This document shows, piece after piece, positions 60,741 through 64,000 of a DNA stretch of 64,000 bases (positions are counted from its first letter, which is position 1; each line of letters starts with the position of its first letter). A program made the position numbers and the translations under genes. The notes below the pieces were generated by a model that was not told the origin of the DNA, did no database searches, and saw nothing but the letters and a program-made list of their open reading frames with translations. The stretch is from NCBI GenBank assembly GCA_036488085.1, contig DASXHZ010000024.1:1-64000 (forward strand). The letters run 5' to 3'. The stretch comes from DASXHZ01 sp036488085 (lineage in GTDB: Bacteria; Acidobacteriota; Thermoanaerobaculia; Gp7-AA8).

Positions 60741-61316
60741 TCACGGAATCGGTTTCACGGGACCCTGCTGCGGCGCAGAAGACGGCGGCGGCTCCGGCGA
60801 CGGCTGCTGCGGCGCCGGCTTGCGGCGCGCGATCGCCCGCAGGCGCTTGATCTCCCGCACGTGCGGCATCAACTCGGCGTTTGCCGGGTCGCGTACGAGC
60901 TGCGTGCCGATCGAATACGCCTGCGCCGTGATCAGCGCGAGCTGATGCCGGCGGACGAAGTTCGCGCCGGAGATCGCTTCGTACAGCGAGTTGAGCTCGT
61001 CCTGTACGGCGCTCCAACGAGACGTCGTCTGCTGCAGATCGCGGACGTCGGCCGACGGCCTTCCCAGCGCCTGCTGCACCGGCGCCGAGAAGTCCATCAT
61101 GTTGATGGTCGACTCGACGACGTCCTGCGGCGTGGAAATGAGATACCGAAGCGACCGGCGCTGCGCCGGGGTGATCGGAGTCACCTGTGCGATCTGCGAT
61201 CGAATCGCACGAAGCTGCTCGACCACCGCTTCCGGGGCCAGTGCCGTTGACGGCTGCGGCTGCGGAGAATCCGCGGCGGCGGTCGTCGGTGGATTGTTGG
61301 TAGTGATGAACTGCAT
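60741..61316 (-). CDS. helical hypothetical protein with Pro-rich ends
   Basis: A 191-aa protein with a Thr/Ala/Pro-rich N-terminus, a helical core (VVEQLRAIRSQIAQVTPITPAQRR, STINMMDFSAPVQQAL, LNSLYEAISGANFVRRHQLALITAQAYSIGTQLV) and a Pro/Gln-rich tail (PQQPSPEPPPSSAPQQ). The ribosome site AAAGGAGGC is excellent. I do not recognise the family. A long 5' leader of about 280 nt separates it from a consensus-like promoter. Confidence 0.7.
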   Translation of the reverse strand: MQFITTNNPPTTAAADSPQPQPSTALAPEAVVEQLRAIRSQIAQVTPITPAQRRSLRYLISTPQDVVESTINMMDFSAPVQQALGRPSADVRDLQQTTSRWSAVQDELNSLYEAISGANFVRRHQLALITAQAYSIGTQLVRDPANAELMPHVREIKRLRAIARRKPAPQQPSPEPPPSSAPQQGPVKPIP

Positions 61317-61604
61317 GGTTAGCCTCCTTTTCTCTCAAAAAACCAGAAATGGTCAGGCCGGATGGAAACCAGGACCCATGCATGAGTGCGAGGCGGCCAC
61401 ACCGGCTGGATCGGACGGCAACACGCCGCTTTTCCAGGTTGATGTTTTCCCGAGATGTACACCTCGGGCGTCTCGCGGCAGGAAGAGCACGGCTCCATTC
61501 CCGCAAAGACCCGGTTCACTTTCGCTGTTCAGCGCCTTCGACCGAATCCGTGGCCGCCGAGTTTTCGATGATCACGACGTCATGATCAGGGAAGCTCTGC
61601 TCCT
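61317..61604 (-). other. long 5' leader of the two-gene hypothetical operon
   Basis: No coding sequence is convincing here. On the minus strand it would be transcribed from the promoter at 61605-61632 and lies directly upstream of the AAAGGAGGC ribosome site. It contains at least one good hairpin (CCCGAG ... CTCGGG around 61451-61470). No known riboswitch class was recognised by eye. Confidence 0.4.
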
Positions 61605-61632
61605 ATATTAGCACGCCGGCTGGGCTTGTCAA
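61605..61632 (-). promoter_or_regulatory. consensus sigma-70-like promoter
   Basis: Reading the minus strand, TTGACA (61632-61627) is a perfect -35 box and TAATAT (61610-61605) a -10 box, with a 16-bp spacer. It faces the two helical hypothetical genes. It is the best sigma-70-type match noticed in the window; most other genes lack such elements. Confidence 0.65.
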
Positions 61633-61932
61633 GCGCTAAGTTGAGATAGGTCTATTGGTTACGGGGAGAAGGAAACGTGGCGTTGCCGGAGAGGCGCCGA
61701 TCCTGACGAAAACAGACTACCTGCTCTGCGTAGCCGATGCGGGCGTCATGAATCGGACACTACACTGGCGCCTGCCGCCACGGGTTTGCATCATCGGCAA
61801 GCTGAAAGTCTCCTGCCCTGAATTGAAAAAGAACCACAGAGCGTCAGACGTTGAGCGTCGATGGAAGCCTGGTGTACCTTGGCGCGGGCTGGCGGTCTCC
61901 GCCAACCGCTGCCCAGATGGAGCCTGGTCCGA
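61633..61932. other. non-coding gap before the restriction-modification genes
   Basis: This 300-bp stretch shows no convincing gene on either strand; open frames are short and composition-driven. It is somewhat less GC-rich near 61640-61680 than its neighbours and separates housekeeping-type genes from an HTH gene and hsdM, so it may be the edge of an acquired island. No direct repeats marking an insertion were found by eye. Confidence 0.4.
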
Positions 61933-62127
61933 ATGCCCGACGCGATTTTGACACTGCCGGAGCCCGCCGACTTGCCGAGAGTCGCGGACAAGACTATCTA
62001 CACGATGGCCCAGAAGGGCGAGTTGCCGGCATTCAGGGCGCGGGGACAGTGGCGGTTCAAGCGCGACGATATTGACGCGTGGATCGAGCGGCAGAAGGTC
62101 GTTGCGGTCAGAGGTCGGGCTCGATGA
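61933..62127 (+). CDS. excisionase-type helix-turn-helix protein
   Basis: A 64-aa DNA-binding protein of the excisionase/MerR-like HTH_17 family: LPEPADLPRVADKTIYTMAQKGELPAFRARGQWRFKRDDIDAWIERQ. The family core is (A)DxLxVxxxTVYRxxxxGxLPAxRxGxxWRFxxxDIxxWL. Such proteins act as recombination directionality factors, or as regulators beside restriction or toxin genes. Here it lies 50 bp upstream of hsdM and probably regulates it or belongs to the same mobile unit. ATG 61933 is preferred over upstream starts in the same frame. Confidence 0.75.
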   Translation: MPDAILTLPEPADLPRVADKTIYTMAQKGELPAFRARGQWRFKRDDIDAWIERQKVVAVRGRAR

Positions 62128-62177
62128 CGACCATGATTCCATCCACGTTCGCATGCGCTCGCTCGACGGAAGGCGGA

Positions 62178-64000
62178 CATGGCTTCTGATCACAACGCCT
62201 TCGCAAACCTCATCTGGCAGATCGCCGACCTCCTACGCGGTCCCTACCGTCCGCCGCAGTACGAACGCGTGATGCTGCCGATGACGGTGCTACGTCGCTT
62301 CGACTGCGTGCTCGCACCGACGAAAGCCAAGGTAGTCGCCGAATACGAGCGCATCAAAGGCGGCAAGGTCGCGGGCGACGCCCTCGATACGAGATTGAAC
62401 AAAGTCGCCGTGCAGCGCTTTCACAACCATTCTGGTTTTGACTTCGCTCGGCTGAAGGGAGCCCCGGACAGTCTGCATCTGGACCTCGTCAGCTACATCG
62501 AGGGCTTCTCGGCGAACGTCCGGCGGATCTTCGAGTACTTCGAGTTCGAGACTGAGATCGCAAAGCTGCACGAGGCGAACATCTTGTATCTCGTGGTGTC
62601 GAAATTCGCCGACGTCGACTTGACGCCGCACGACGACCCGACAAAGGGCGTTCCCAACTACATGATGGGTCTCATCTTCGAGAACCTCATCCGCCGCTTC
62701 AACGAGCTCGCAAACGAGACGGCCGGCGATCACTTCACACCCCGCGAAGTGATCCGCCTCATGGTCAACCTGCTCTTCATGCACGACGACAAACTGCTAG
62801 CGACAGCCGGGACTGTGCGCAAGTTGCTCGACCCCGCTTGCGGAACAGGCGGCATGCTCGCCGAGGCGCAGCGCTACCTGCGCGAGCACAACAGCGAGGC
62901 TAAGCTTTACGCCTACGGGCAGGACTACAACAAGCGCGCCTTCGCCACTGCAGCCTCCGACATGCTGATGAAAGAGGTGAGCCACAACGGCCACGGCGAC
63001 GACGTGCGCTTCGGCGACATCTTCACCGACGACCAGTTCCCCTCCGAAACGTTCGACTACTTCCTGAGCAATCCGCCGTTCGGCGTCGACTGGAAGAAGC
63101 AGCAGAAGGAGATTCAGAGGGAGCACGAGAAGCGCGGTTTCGACGGCCGCTTCGGCGCGGGTTTGCCGCGCGTTAACGACGGCGCCCTGCTGTTCCTGCA
63201 GCACATGTGGAGCAAGCGCGAGGATGTGAAGCCGAAGGAACACAAGGAGGGCTCGCGGCTCGCGATCGTCTTCTCCGGGTCGCCCATGTTCACGGGCGGC
63301 GCGGGCTCGGGCGAGAGCGACATCCGCAAGTGGCTGCTCGAGAACGACTGGCTCGAGGCCATCGTCGCGCTGCCGGAGTCGATGTTCTACAACACCGGCA
63401 TCGGCACATACGTATGGATCCTCACGAACCGCAAGGAAAAGCGTCGCAAGGGCAAGCTCCAACTTCTCGACGCGCGCGACGTCTGGACCGCGGGCGGTAG
63501 CGAGGAAAGCAAGCGCAGCCTCGGCGACAAGCGGCGGCACATGACCGTCGCGCAGATCGATGAGGTCGTGCGCCTCTACGGCAAGTTCGAGGAAGGCCCG
63601 CACTCGAAGATCTTCGACATCGCCGACTTCGGCTACACCCGCGTCACCATCGAGCGCCCGCTGCGACTGCGCTACCAGATGACGACGGACGACAAGGCCC
63701 GCTTCCTCGACGCCTGCCCGCACTTGCTCGACGACGTGCAGGCCATCGACAAAGCGCTTGGCCGCGAGCCGCGCCTGGACTGGCCGGCAACGTCGGACGA
63801 GATCGAGGCGCTCCTGAAGAAGCGCGACAGCCGCTGGAAGGCGACCGAGCAGAGGCTGTTTCGCTCGGTGTTCACGCAGCGCGATCCGAAGGCCGAGCCT
63901 GTGCCGGCTGGGGCGCGTAGCTCAGGCTTCGAGGCCGACGCCGACCTGCGCGACTTCGAGAACGTGCCGCTCTCCGAGGACGTGGAGGCGTACTTCGACC
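62178..64000 (+). CDS. hsdM: type I restriction-modification DNA methylase subunit, partial
   Basis: The frame opens at ATG 62178 (MASDHNAFANLIWQIADLLRG) and is still open at the window end, giving 607 codons so far. It has the HsdM N-terminal helical domain (YERVMLPMTVLRRFDCVL), the SAM motif DPACGTGGM and the catalytic motif NPPFG in YFLSNPPFGVDW, plus TPREVIRLM. HsdM makes N6-methyladenine together with HsdS and forms the core of type I restriction complexes with HsdR. The specificity and restriction subunits should lie beyond the window. The N-terminal region includes a short acidic linker (PKEHKEGS). Confidence 0.93.

Overview
The window is GC-rich, densely packed bacterial DNA that looks chromosomal. 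I found no rRNA, tRNA, CRISPR array or transposase. Several traits suggest a heterotrophic Acidobacteriota relative (Thermoanaerobaculia- or Vicinamibacteria-like): a KGD-type fused 2-oxoglutarate dehydrogenase without a lipoyl domain, many secreted beta-propeller proteins (BNR, Kelch), a multiheme cytochrome with TPRs, a DeoC/RpiB microcompartment, and C-terminal HITELRTAV-type repeats on a secreted metalloprotease. The taxon is an inference from gene content.

Layout. 1-2.8 kb: 21-bp tandem repeats, a small membrane protein, an S24-like protein without an obvious catalytic lysine, and a glycosyltransferase. 2.7-10.2 kb (minus): SNF2/SWIM helicase, then a coupled set of dicarboxylate symporter, ABC exporter and ATP-grasp-like protein. 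10.2-21 kb: secreted propeller protein, Tat-exported bicovalent flavoprotein, secreted S74-chaperone protein, a Trp-rich protein with two small partners, a head-to-head 2OG-Fe oxygenase/bicupin pair, an APC permease and a Cys-rich secreted protein. 21-24.9 kb (minus): SIR2-like gene overlapping an nSTAND-TM-propeller gene, a likely two-gene defence system. 25-34 kb: seven-heme cytochrome/TPR protein divergent from a GH38 mannosidase/sugar ABC transporter operon. 34-39 kb: SDR, metG, a sulfatase-fold enzyme, a frameshifted gene and a GGCT-fold protein. 39.5-42.6 kb: secreted proteins. 42.6-47.7 kb (minus): a bacterial microcompartment operon with one BMC-H, two BMC-T, three BMC-P, a CoA-acylating aldehyde dehydrogenase and an RpiB-DeoC fusion. 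47.8-56.5 kb: Kelch protein, NHLP-like small protein, outer-membrane barrel, AI-2E-family permease, thioredoxin 2, tandem GNAT, matrixin-like protease and PAP2 phosphatase. 56.5-60.2 kb: 2-oxoglutarate dehydrogenase. 60.1-61.6 kb (minus): two hypothetical genes behind a consensus-like promoter. 61.9-64 kb: excisionase-like HTH gene and the start of a type I methylase (hsdM) that runs off the window.

How the genes work together. In the microcompartment, the DeoC domain would release acetaldehyde from deoxyribose 5-phosphate and the aldehyde dehydrogenase would convert it to acetyl-CoA inside the shell. The GH38 enzyme sits with a complete RbsBAC-like sugar importer. The SIR2/STAND pair fits an NAD-depleting abortive defence module.

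The most unusual pattern is genomic. Several families of short, word-repetitive palindromes lie between genes and also appear in frame inside interdomain linkers of real genes: the ABC ATPase (where the element plus flank is tandemly duplicated), the 2-oxoglutarate dehydrogenase, the microcompartment aldehyde dehydrogenase and the multiheme cytochrome. This resembles the in-frame palindromic elements known from Rickettsia. Several divergent gene pairs also have start codons only 2-27 bp apart, or overlapping, with -10-like hexamers at leaderless spacing.
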